Positions 18,342-26,200 of a DNA stretch of 64,000 nucleotides are shown piece by piece. Location: positions 682,001 to 746,000 of the forward strand of contig CAXBGS010000001.1 of NCBI GenBank assembly GCA_963975425.1. Direction: 5' to 3'. This DNA is from CAXBGS01 sp963975425 (GTDB taxonomy: Bacteria > Planctomycetota > Planctomycetia > Pirellulales > Pirellulaceae). A program made the translations under genes and the position numbers. The notes beneath the pieces were generated by a model, which saw nothing but the letters and a program-made list of their open reading frames with translations, searched no databases and had not been told where the DNA came from. The stretch's first letter is position 1. The number at the start of each line of letters is the position of its first letter.

Positions 18342-19094
18342 TTAGCGATCGCCACCGGATACGTTGATTGCCTGGCCAGTTACCCAGCGAGCTTCGTCGG
18401 AAGCAACAAAGGCCACGACCGGGGCGATATCGTCTGGCTGACCGAGTCGCCTGAGAGGAGTCTGCTGGGCAACCTGCTTTGCCCAGTCGCTTTCGGTAAT
18501 ACCTTGAGCATGCGTACCCTCGGTTTCGACCATCCCTGGATTGACCGAATTCACTCGAATATTTCGAGGGCCAAGTTCCTTGGCGAGAGACATCGTGATG
18601 GTGTCCACCGCGGCCTTGGTGGCACTATAAACGGCGCCGGTGGGAGGCGCCGCAGTCGCCGCGACCGAGCCGATGTTGATGACGTTGCCGCCTTCGGATC
18701 CAAACTGCTTGACCGCTTCTCGCGTCGTGAGCAGCAGTCCGAGCACGTTCAGATCAAACAGGCGTCGATAGTGCGTCTCGGTCATCTCCTCGATCGGGTT
18801 GAATTCATAGACACCCGCGTTGTTGACCAGGATATCCGCGCGTCCAAACGCTTCCGAAGACTCCGCGAACAATCGCTGGACGTCCGCTTCCTTCGAAACG
18901 TCCGCCTGAACCGCAACTGCCTTTCCACCTGCCTTGGTGATCTGTTCGACGACCGCAATTGCGGCATCTTTGCTGGACGAATAGTTCACAACCACGGCAG
19001 CACCGTTTGCCGCCAACTGCCTCGCTATCTCCGCACCAATCCCCTTCGATGCACCCGTAACGATCGCCACCTTGCCTGCCAACCGCTTTGCCAT
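18342..19094 (-). CDS. Short-chain dehydrogenase/reductase, 3-oxoacyl/glucose-dehydrogenase-like
   Basis: A 250-residue classical SDR with VAIVTGASKGIGAEIARQLA, NYSSSK, VNNAGVYEFNP, catalytic Ser in INIGSVA, YSATKAA (Tyr about 150, Lys about 154), PGMVETEG and the C-terminal VTGQAINVSGG. ATG 19094 is preceded by AGGAG at a spacing of about 8, and the frame extends uselessly to 19118. The gene is divergent from a TetR-family regulator with about 130 bases between the starts that hold two related palindromes, so the regulator probably controls it. It is similar in sequence style to the SDR at 20918 (VTGxSKGIGAxIAxxLA, VNYxS), which suggests related enzymes. Confidence 0.9.
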   Translation of the reverse strand: MAKRLAGKVAIVTGASKGIGAEIARQLAANGAAVVVNYSSSKDAAIAVVEQITKAGGKAVAVQADVSKEADVQRLFAESSEAFGRADILVNNAGVYEFNPIEEMTETHYRRLFDLNVLGLLLTTREAVKQFGSEGGNVINIGSVAATAAPPTGAVYSATKAAVDTITMSLAKELGPRNIRVNSVNPGMVETEGTHAQGITESDWAKQVAQQTPLRRLGQPDDIAPVVAFVASDEARWVTGQAINVSGGDR

Positions 19095-19128
19095 GATTGC
19101 ACTCCTGTAGGCCACCACTGCGATTATG

Positions 19129-19140
19129 TACCGAACGGTA
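19129..19140. promoter_or_regulatory. Operator-like inverted repeat 1 (TetR/SDR divergent region)
   Basis: TACCGAACGGTA, a perfect 5-bp-arm inverted repeat, lies 35 bases upstream of the SDR start. A related 12-mer lies 55 bases away. Such short palindromes between a TetR-family gene and its divergent neighbour are usual operator positions. Confidence 0.55.
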
Positions 19141-19183
19141 TGAAATGTATGTATCTACCTTTTCGCGGTCAAGCGAAGTAACA

Positions 19184-19195
19184 TACTGATTGGTA
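19184..19195. promoter_or_regulatory. Operator-like inverted repeat 2 (TetR/SDR divergent region)
   Basis: TACTGATTGGTA matches the first site at 9 of 12 positions and keeps the TAC...GTA ends. It lies 28 bases upstream of the TetR gene start, where binding would block its transcription. Confidence 0.5.
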
Positions 19196-19223
19196 CAAAA
19201 CTGTCAAAAAGGAGATAGATGCG

Positions 19224-19823
19224 ATGTCAGTGGGTCGCCCCCGGAGCTTTGACAAGGACCAAGCACTTGACCGCGCGCTCCGAGTATTCTGGCGTAAGGG
19301 ATTCGAAGGTGCGTCGCTGACAGACCTGACCGAGGCGATGGGAATCAACCGCCCCAGCCTGTACTCGGCTTTTGGAGACAAGGAATCGCTCTTTCATCAG
19401 GCCCTGGCCAGATATGTGGAAGCGCACGCGTGCTACATCACGCCTGCGTTGGAGGAGCCCACGGCTCGAGCGGTTGCCGAGAAAGTTTGGGCGGGCTGCA
19501 TTAACGTGATCTGCAACCCACGAAATCCGAAGGGGTGTTTTTTGGTTCAGGGGGCGCTTGCCTGTGGCGATATGGCTAAGGACATCCAGCGGGCGATGGC
19601 CAAGCAGAGGCGCAAGGGCGAAGCGGCCTTGAAGGATCGATTCGAAAGAGCCGAATCGGAGGGTGAACTCCCCTCCGGCATCGACGCCGTGAACTTGGCA
19701 TCGTACGTCGCCACGGTTTCATATGGTCTTTCGGTGCAGGCCGCGGGAGGCGCATCCGCCTCGGCGCTTGAAGCAACTGCCTCAGTCGCCGCCCGATCAC
19801 TTCCCTCTGCAGATAACTGTTGA
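19224..19823 (+). CDS. TetR/AcrR-family transcriptional regulator
   Basis: A 199-residue regulator. The N-terminal helix-turn-helix (about residues 8-55) reads ALDRALRVFWRKGFEGASLT... MGINRPSLYSAFGDKESLF, a textbook TetR DNA-binding domain. The variable C-terminal domain includes NPRNPKGCFLVQGALACGD, with two cysteines that could respond to thiol-reactive ligands (inference). GGAG lies upstream of ATG 19224. It is divergent from the SDR at 18342-19094, and the shared region contains two similar palindromes, consistent with autorepression and repression of the SDR. Confidence 0.92.
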   Translation: MSVGRPRSFDKDQALDRALRVFWRKGFEGASLTDLTEAMGINRPSLYSAFGDKESLFHQALARYVEAHACYITPALEEPTARAVAEKVWAGCINVICNPRNPKGCFLVQGALACGDMAKDIQRAMAKQRRKGEAALKDRFERAESEGELPSGIDAVNLASYVATVSYGLSVQAAGGASASALEATASVAARSLPSADNC

Positions 19824-19854
19824 GATGAACGGGGCCAGAATCTCACTTCCATGC

Positions 19855-19882
19855 TGTCACAGTCTCTCCTGGGATGTGTCTA
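19855..19882 (+). promoter_or_regulatory. Putative ECF-type promoter upstream of the sigma factor gene
   Basis: TGTCACAGT at 19855-19863, then 11 bases, then TGTGTCTA at 19875-19882. The same two blocks with identical spacing recur upstream of the downstream SDR (20846-20873). A TGTCACA -35 block is known for some ECF groups. Autoregulation by the sigma factor encoded at 19943 is inferred. Confidence 0.6.
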
Positions 19883-19942
19883 AGTCGGTAACGTGCTGCC
19901 TTCACGTAGAATGGCCGGAACCAGCATCCGACGAGGTCTTCG

Positions 19943-20827
19943 ATGCACAATCCTTTTTCAGAAGTCGCAGACGATGATCCTGAGGATGCCGTGTTGGTTT
20001 GCCAAGCCAACAACGGTGACCGTACGTCACTCGAAAGGTTGATTCTGCGACATCAAGCATGGATTTACAACATTGCCGTGCGCATGGTCTTCACTCCACA
20101 GGATGCTGAAGAAGTGACGCAGGAAGTACTGATCAAGGTCCTCACGCGACTCAGCACGTATCGTGGCGACAGCAGATTCCGGACGTGGCTCTACCGCATT
20201 ACGGCGAATCACGTTCTCAACATGAAACGCCGCGGCGGCGAGACCACGTCTTTATCTTTCTCCACCTACGCGGACGCTATCGACAGCACTCCCGATCTCG
20301 ACTTACCCGATCCAAAGAGCGTGCCGGTAGACGTGCCGCTGTTGATCGAGGAAGCCAAAATTGCCTGCACCATGGGCATGCTGCTTTGCCTGGATCGACG
20401 ACAGCGACTGATCTTCACGCTCGGGGAAATCATTGGCGCTAGCGACACCGTCGGCAGCGAAGTCATGGAAATGACGGCCGACAATTTCCGCCAGTGCCTC
20501 GCCCGCGCCCGTCGTGATCTATACCAGTTCATGAATCATCAATGCGGTCTCGTCAATGCGAGTAACCCTTGCCGCTGTCCCAAGAAAACAAAGGGATTCA
20601 TCGAAGCAGGGCACGTCGACCCTGGAAACCTGCTTTTCGCCGCTCGTCACGTCCAGCGGATCCATGACGCGGCCGCAAGGACCGCTCGCGAGATCGACGA
20701 TGTGGCCGACCGTTCTTTCGCCGCCATCTTTCGTGACCACCCGTTCCTTGAGCCTACGGAGCAGACTGGGTGGCTACGGCAATTGCTTGATCTTCCAGAG
20801 GTTCGCGCGACCCTAAAGCTGAACTGA
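19943..20827 (+). CDS. ECF-type sigma-70 factor with cysteine-containing C-terminal extension
   Basis: A 294-residue sigma factor. Region 2: LERLILRHQAWIYNIAVRMVFTPQDAEEVTQEVLIKVLTRL, followed by FRTWLYRITANHVLNMKRR. Region 4 lies around residues 150-195 (LCLDRRQRLIFTLGEIIGAS... FRQCLARARRDLYQFM). About 100 residues follow region 4, opening with a cysteine cluster (HQCGLVNASNPCRCPKKTKGF) and ending in a helical domain. Such extensions in ECF factors usually act as a built-in regulatory domain in place of a separate anti-sigma factor, and none is encoded nearby. GAGG lies 6 bases before ATG 19943. It probably transcribes itself and the SDR/DUF1330 pair downstream. Confidence 0.9.
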   Translation: MHNPFSEVADDDPEDAVLVCQANNGDRTSLERLILRHQAWIYNIAVRMVFTPQDAEEVTQEVLIKVLTRLSTYRGDSRFRTWLYRITANHVLNMKRRGGETTSLSFSTYADAIDSTPDLDLPDPKSVPVDVPLLIEEAKIACTMGMLLCLDRRQRLIFTLGEIIGASDTVGSEVMEMTADNFRQCLARARRDLYQFMNHQCGLVNASNPCRCPKKTKGFIEAGHVDPGNLLFAARHVQRIHDAAARTAREIDDVADRSFAAIFRDHPFLEPTEQTGWLRQLLDLPEVRATLKLN

Positions 20828-20845
20828 AGAAATCGGCCCGATGCT

Positions 20846-20873
20846 TGTCACAGTGTTTCCTTCATTGTGTCTA
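20846..20873 (+). promoter_or_regulatory. Putative ECF-type promoter upstream of the SDR/DUF1330 pair
   Basis: TGTCACAGT at 20846-20854 and TGTGTCTA at 20866-20873, with the same 20-base start-to-start distance as the copy upstream of the sigma gene. It lies 45 bases before the SDR start codon. Confidence 0.6.
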
Positions 20874-20917
20874 TGCCATTGTGAAACAGTCTATTTCTGG
20901 TGGTGAGGACGCAAATC

Positions 20918-21673
20918 ATGTTGATCTTGAACAAGCGGGTGGCTCTGGTCACCGGTGGATCGAAGGGGATCGGGGCAGGCATTGCCAAAGACCTGGCTAG
21001 GGCAGGGGCGACCGTTGCCGTTAACTACGCATCGGACAAAGCCGGGGCGGATGCCGTGGTGCAGGAGATCACAGTAGAGGGCGGGCAAGCCGTTGCAATT
21101 CAGGCCGATGTGTCGGATTCGGAGGACGTTCGTCGAATGGTTAACGAAGTCACCGGCGCCTTCGGCCCCGTCGACATCGTGGTGAACAACGCGGGAGTCT
21201 ACCAGACGATGCGCCTCGAGGAATTCACCGAGTCAGAGTTCCACCGGGAATTCAATACAAACGTGCTCGGCCCAATGGCAGTGATCCGCGAATCGCTCGA
21301 CTTCTTCGGTCCTAACGGCGGCAGCATTGTTAACATCGGCTCCGGTGCCTCGCAGATGTGTCCGCCCGGCTATTCAATTTACGCGGCCAGCAAGTGTGCG
21401 CTTGATGCGATCACGAGAGTGCTCGCCAAGGAATTGGCCTCTCGCAGGATCCGAGTCAACTCGGTAAACCCCGGCGCGACGTTGAGTGACGGGACGAAGT
21501 CGGCTGGATTGTACGGTGCCGGCAGCGAATTCGAACGCCAGTTGGTCGCGATGACACCGCTCGGCCGCATCGGGACGCCGTCAGATATCGCCAAGGTGGT
21601 CACTTTCCTTGCGTCCGATGATTCCGCCTGGCTGACGGGCGAAGTCATCCTGGCATCCGGCGGCCTACGATAA
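20918..21673 (+). CDS. Short-chain dehydrogenase/reductase
   Basis: A 251-residue SDR with VALVTGGSKGIGAGIAKDLA, NYASDKAGADAV, VVNNAGVYQTM, VNIGSGAS and YAASKCALDAI (Tyr-x3-Lys), PGATLSDG and the C-terminal WLTGEVILASGG. ATG 20918 follows GAGG at about 10 bases. A GTG at 20900 is in frame but less well placed. It is preceded by the ECF promoter-like motif and followed 41 bases later by the DUF1330 gene. Close in sequence to the SDR at 18342. Substrate unknown. Confidence 0.9.
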   Translation: MLILNKRVALVTGGSKGIGAGIAKDLARAGATVAVNYASDKAGADAVVQEITVEGGQAVAIQADVSDSEDVRRMVNEVTGAFGPVDIVVNNAGVYQTMRLEEFTESEFHREFNTNVLGPMAVIRESLDFFGPNGGSIVNIGSGASQMCPPGYSIYAASKCALDAITRVLAKELASRRIRVNSVNPGATLSDGTKSAGLYGAGSEFERQLVAMTPLGRIGTPSDIAKVVTFLASDDSAWLTGEVILASGGLR

Positions 21674-21714
21674 TCAACGCCAATTAGCGATTTCAAATCA
21701 ATAAAGGAGCATCC

Positions 21715-22002
21715 ATGACTGCTTACATTGTGTTCATCCGTGAAAAGACGATCGACAAATCGGAGCTGGAAACGTACTGGAGCAAAGCACCTGCCGCGAT
21801 GGAAAACCAGCCGATCAAAGCACTGGCCGCATACGGTCATCACGTGACCTTGGAGGGGCCAGACGTCGAAGGCGTTGTCATCGCGGAGTTTCCAACGGTG
21901 GAAGAAGCCCGCGCGTGGTACGACAGCCCAGCCTACCAGGAAGCGGCTCGGCATCGTTTCCGCGGTGCCGTTTATCGCGGTCTCATTGTCGAGGGGTTAT
22001 AA
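21715..22002 (+). CDS. DUF1330 family protein
   Basis: A 95-residue ferredoxin-like-fold protein: AYIVFIREKTIDKSELETYW, then VVIAEFPTVEEARAWYDSP and YQEAARHRFRGAVYRGLIVEG. The EFPsxexAxxWYxSpeYq motif is diagnostic of DUF1330. Family function is unknown. Members resemble small dimeric alpha/beta-barrel proteins that often accompany oxidoreductases. AGGAG lies 7 bases before the ATG. It is co-directional with the SDR and probably in the same operon under the ECF factor. Confidence 0.9.
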   Translation: MTAYIVFIREKTIDKSELETYWSKAPAAMENQPIKALAAYGHHVTLEGPDVEGVVIAEFPTVEEARAWYDSPAYQEAARHRFRGAVYRGLIVEGL

Positions 22003-22476
22003 CCCGTCACGACTGCCCCTGGGATTCGCGGGGCGATCTCTAGATATCGACCCGGGTTGTTCGGAATCGACTCGCAGGCATTCATAAGTGTCGGCATCTA
22101 TATTGATTTCAGTGGACGAGGATCTGCCTAAGACGCGATTCTTTGGCCGGTCGCGGCATGAAAGCCCAGGTCAGCGAGGAGAAAACGCGAACTGCCGCGA
22201 CTGCGACCGGATGCAGCATGGTGAGATGTGCTGAACGTGGCCACGACCAGACCAGCACCAATGAAAGAACACGCAGCCGTGCGAGGATCGACTTTTTCTG
22301 TTTCGATTGATTAGTCGTGGCAGCAAGACAGCGATTGAACGTTTTCTTCGCGGCGCGATCAGCTCTTCGGCGCAATTGTTTCATGCGTGCCAAGTATCGG
22401 ATCGTCAGCCTTGTTGAGGACGGACACCAAGCTTGTGGATAGTGCCGTTTCGCAGCGGAGACGAATCCAAATACGG
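22003..22476. other. Intergenic region between DUF1330 and lectin-like genes
   Basis: About 470 bases at a convergent junction. A 126-codon minus frame (22109-22489) overlaps the end of the lectin-like gene by 13 bases, but its Arg/Lys-rich translation has no motif and looks accidental. Nothing else is supported. Confidence 0.35.
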
Positions 22477-23178
22477 TCACTCTTCGCATTCCCAGAGACG
22501 GACCGAGTCAAACACGATCTGACTATTCGGGCCTCCCTTGAAAGTAAACCTTGGCCCGAGTTTATCCTTTTCGTTGATGATCGTTACCGCCTCGTGTTTG
22601 TAGGTCTTGCTGGAACCGTTAACGCCGATGACTAACTCACCCTTTTGATATTCGATGGTTAAGTCGATCCATTGACCAAGCTTCATGCCTGATTCAGGTT
22701 CGGTGAACACGGGGCCATCCGGCAGTTTGATTCGATGGCCTCCTCCTTCAAAGTAGCCTAAGGTGATCATATGGTGGCCGATTTGAAAACTGGGTCTGCC
22801 GGGTGTGAGCTTTTCGGTCTCGAATTTGTAGCGCAGGTGACAGACGAATTTTTCCGGGATTCGATTGAGGTGGATGACCGGTTCCAGACCGAGGTGATGA
22901 TCGCGCCGCAGCGCTTTCATCGCCTCTTCTTTGGATTCAAATTGTGCCGTCACAACGAGCTTGCCATCATTGATTTGCCTGTCTTTCTTCGGGGCACCCC
23001 ATCGTTCTCGGTTGTATTCCCCGCCGAAGTCGTCCGAGTAGACCAGCGTTCCTTTCGTAAACAGCTGAGACTTGAAGGATGGCGGATTGGCAGCGGTCGC
23101 AGCAGTGGCACAAGACAGGATCGCGCACAGAGGCACGAAGACGCAAAGGGGTTTGGCAGATGCCGAGTGAGTCTTCAT
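22477..23178 (-). CDS. Secreted concanavalin-lectin-like domain protein
   Basis: A 233-residue protein with a signal peptide (MKTHSASAKPLCVFVPLCAIL... AATAAN) followed by a beta-rich domain: LVYSDDFGGEYNRERWGAP, INDGKLVVTAQF, HHMITLGYFEGGGHRIKL, GQWIDLTIEYQKGELVIGVNG and SQIVFDSVRLWE. The D-F-x-x-x-x-x-x-x-W opening and the closing strand resemble the DUF1080/LamG-type jelly-roll domains common in planctomycete secreted proteins. Probably it binds or hydrolyses glycans outside the cell; no catalytic residues can be assigned. The hydrophobic core of the signal peptide (PLCVFVPLC) is encoded by a dispersed CACAAAG-type repeat, and the start codon lies in the loop of an inverted pair of that repeat. 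Confidence 0.78.
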   Translation of the reverse strand: MKTHSASAKPLCVFVPLCAILSCATAATAANPPSFKSQLFTKGTLVYSDDFGGEYNRERWGAPKKDRQINDGKLVVTAQFESKEEAMKALRRDHHLGLEPVIHLNRIPEKFVCHLRYKFETEKLTPGRPSFQIGHHMITLGYFEGGGHRIKLPDGPVFTEPESGMKLGQWIDLTIEYQKGELVIGVNGSSKTYKHEAVTIINEKDKLGPRFTFKGGPNSQIVFDSVRLWECEE

Positions 23179-23226
23179 CGATTTATCTTTGTGTCCTCGT
23201 GTCTTGGTGTATTCATGTCTTGGTGA
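23125..23226. repeat. CACAAAG-type inverted repeat pair (element A)
   Basis: Two arms of about 23-26 bases face each other: 23125-23150 (GCACAGAGGCACGAAG...) and 23186-23208 (CTTTGTGTCCTCGTGTC...). They match at about 17 of 23 positions as inverted copies, with a 35-base loop that contains the start codon of the lectin-like gene. A further repeat-like tail reaches 23226. Related copies lie at 26745-26833 and 27061-27137. Confidence 0.65.
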
Positions 23227-23234
23227 GAGCCAAA

Positions 23235-23254
23235 TCCCTCGCTTACGCTTCGGG
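23235..23254. repeat. Single half of the TCCCTCGC-type repeat
   Basis: These 20 bases (TCCCTCGCTTACGCTTCGGG) match 24060-24079 at 19 of 20 positions. They lie just after the stop codon of the DUF1592 gene, on its 3' side. Confidence 0.65.
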
Positions 23255-23262
23255 CGACCTTT

Positions 23263-26200
23263 TCACTTTGTTCGGAACGCATTGCTTTGAACGAGCGAGT
23301 GAATAAATTCGCTGACGGCAAACTGTTTGGTCTTTGCGGAGCTAACGATTTCGTTCGCCAAGTCCTCATCGGTGAATCCGAACGGACGTCCTAAAGCGTA
23401 TTCGATCAGGTGTTCGGTGAAGCCGCGGGCGAAGTCGCCTTCGCGTTCGGCGATGAGGTCGCGCAGCTCATGGTAGTCGTTGAACGCCGCGCCTTCGTGG
23501 AATGCTCCTGAGGCGTCGATCGCCCACGTCTTTCGCTTACCGACTCCTCGACCTCGGCTGTCTCTCATTTGATAACTGTCTTCCGTTCGCCACTTTCCGG
23601 CGGCGCCCCAGTTTTCCAGGCCGAAGCCGATGGGATCGATCTTGCGGTGACAGCTAGCGCACTGCGCTTCTTCCTGGTGTGCCAGAAGTCGCTCGCGTGT
23701 GGTCAGGACCTGGCCTTCCAGACGTGAGATTTGCGGAACGTTGGGCGGCGCAGGCGGCGGCGGGTCATTCAACAAATGGCGTAGCACCCAGGCACCGCGT
23801 TCGACCGGGCTGCTGACGACGCCGTCGCTGCCCATGGCGTGAATCGCGGCCATGCCGAGGAGTCCACCGCGCGGAGAACCTTCTGGCAGGGAAACTTTCT
23901 GGAACTGATCTCCCGTGACGCCGTCGATGCCGTAGTAGTTGGCCAGCAGTCCATTGACGAAAACGTAGTTGCTCTTCAACAGTTGGCCGAGGCGACCAAC
24001 ATCGCTGTTTGGTTGACCTGGCAACGCGACGCGTGAGCGAGGGATGCCGGTGGAGTCGTTCCCTCGCTGACGCTTCGGGTTTTCTTCTACGATCCTCTGA
24101 CGAAGCAGGTAGGCGAAGGAGTGGTAGACCTCCTGGCGAGCAGCGGAGCGAGTGCTTTCGTCGAAGTCGCGATGCAGCGTGGTATCGAACTGAAAGAAGT
24201 CGAGGCGCTCCATATCGAGCCACTGGTGCACAAAGCCAGCGACAAACTCGTCGGAACGGGAATCGGCAATCAGCCGATCGATCTGTTGGCGCAGGATCTC
24301 CGGTTGGCTCAGTTTTCGTTGCTTCGCCAGGTCGAGTAGCTCTTGGTCGGGCGGGGCACTCCAGAGGAAGTAAGCCATGCGCACGGCGAGCTCGCGATCC
24401 GTGAGCCGGCGGCGATGGTCCGCGTCGCCCGGCTCATTGAGGTAGAGGAATCCCGGTGAGGCGAGAATGATGCTAACGGGCAAGCGGATGGCGGTATCGA
24501 AGGAGTCGCCGGTCTTGCGACGGCTCTCGTAGATTGCCAGAAGCTTATCGATGAACACTGCGTCCGGCTTGGCGCCGCGGAACGCGCTCTCCGCGAACTC
24601 GCTGAGGATACCGCGAGCGCGCTGCGACTCGGTTTTCGTGTCGCGAAACTCGTCAAGCGTTTCGGCTGCGGCTGAGTGCCGAAAGTCTTGACGACTTTCG
24701 CGACGATACCGCGCGCCTATATGTGATTCGAGAATCACCTGAAGCGGCGAAGATATTTCCGCTTTCGACAGCGGGCCTTCCCACTCGACCCAGTCGATCC
24801 ACAACGCGGGAGCAGGGCCAACACCGGTTTTTGCCCGAGCCGCTCGGTAGCGGGCCAAATCACCCTTGGGATCACGCTTTTCGCGGAGCGCAAACTTGCG
24901 AGGACCGGCCTGAGTAAGTGACACGGGCATTTCGATGATCTGGGGCGCGTTCGTCGAGCCGGTCACCTGAAAGGTGGCCAGGTGGTTGAATTGTCCTTTT
25001 TCAGGCACGCAGCCCAGATCGACAAAGTGTCGGTCCTTGGATGTGCCTTCGACGGCGCCGATACGGAACCGCAGCCGGTAGTCGCCGGGGGGCAGCTCGT
25101 CGACGACATGTTCTGTCTCTCGCCAACCAGACGGTTGCTCCGGAGGCAGGGCGATGAACTCCTCCTTGTTCAAGTTAGAAATCGTCAGGAACGATCCGGT
25201 CTGCGTGAGTGGATCGTCGAGGTAGCGACGGTACGTCGGACCGTTTTCTTGAAACGCTCGAATGCGAAACTTTGCTTCCTGTTCATCGACGATGCCTTTC
25301 TGCGGCTTGCCGGTTTCCAGAAACGCTTTGGCGTTGTCATGCCCGCCTTTGAAGTAGCCGTTGTACGTGCCACCAACCTTAGCGTTGGCATGTTCCTCAA
25401 CCTCACGGCGTTGTTTCCAGTTGCTGGTAGTGGACGGGCTGTGCGGTCCTTCCAGTTCGACCCAGTCGATCCAGATGGCGGGCGGATGGCCGTAGCCGTT
25501 CTCTTTCTTCAACTTGTTGTGCGCATCCCAAAGCGCCTTCAGGTTGCCGTTGTTGGGCTGCTTCTCCTGCACCGCGAACTCGCGAATCGTATTGGAGGTG
25601 ACCTCAAGAGGGATTTCGATCGTTTCCGGGTTCTCGATGGTTCCGTTGACTTGATGAGTGCTGATGGCCGGTCCCTCGAGTCCCCAGTTTCTGCTCTCGA
25701 TTTGGCGCTGAGGATGCCCTACCTGGATGAAACGTCGCGAGGCTGGCGTCCCGTTCACTGCACCGACACGCACGCGCAAGACATAGCTGCCGGGCGGCAG
25801 TTGCTTTTTCTTCGTGGGAACAATGACGCGACCGGTGCCGTGAGCGAGCTTCAAATAAGCGCCGCGATCACGATGCGGCAAAGCGGCGTAGTGTTTGTGA
25901 TAGGCCAAGTTGCGGCGGTCTCCCTCGGGATGACCGCCTGCGGCTTTTGGCGAGTCGCGAAAACCAAACTCTTTCGGATCGGGGGTTCCCTCCAGGCGGT
26001 CGGCATAAGCGTAGAAACGGATGGGGTGATCGATGAGGCGATCCGTCTTGCGAATCTCTGCAATCTTCGCCTGATTCTCGGGAGTCTTCGCGGCTTCATC
26101 CACTCCCTTTTGCCAGCGGGTGAAGCGGGCATATTCGTCCTCAATGTCGGCGATCTCTTTTTCGTTCGCTGGATTGATCGTCTTTTCGGGCTCGACTCGG

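Noticed and set aside
22109..22489. 126-codon minus-strand frame after the lectin-like gene
   Set aside because: Arg/Lys-rich, no motif, no ribosome-binding site, and it overlaps the upstream stop by 13 bases. It may be real but cannot be supported.
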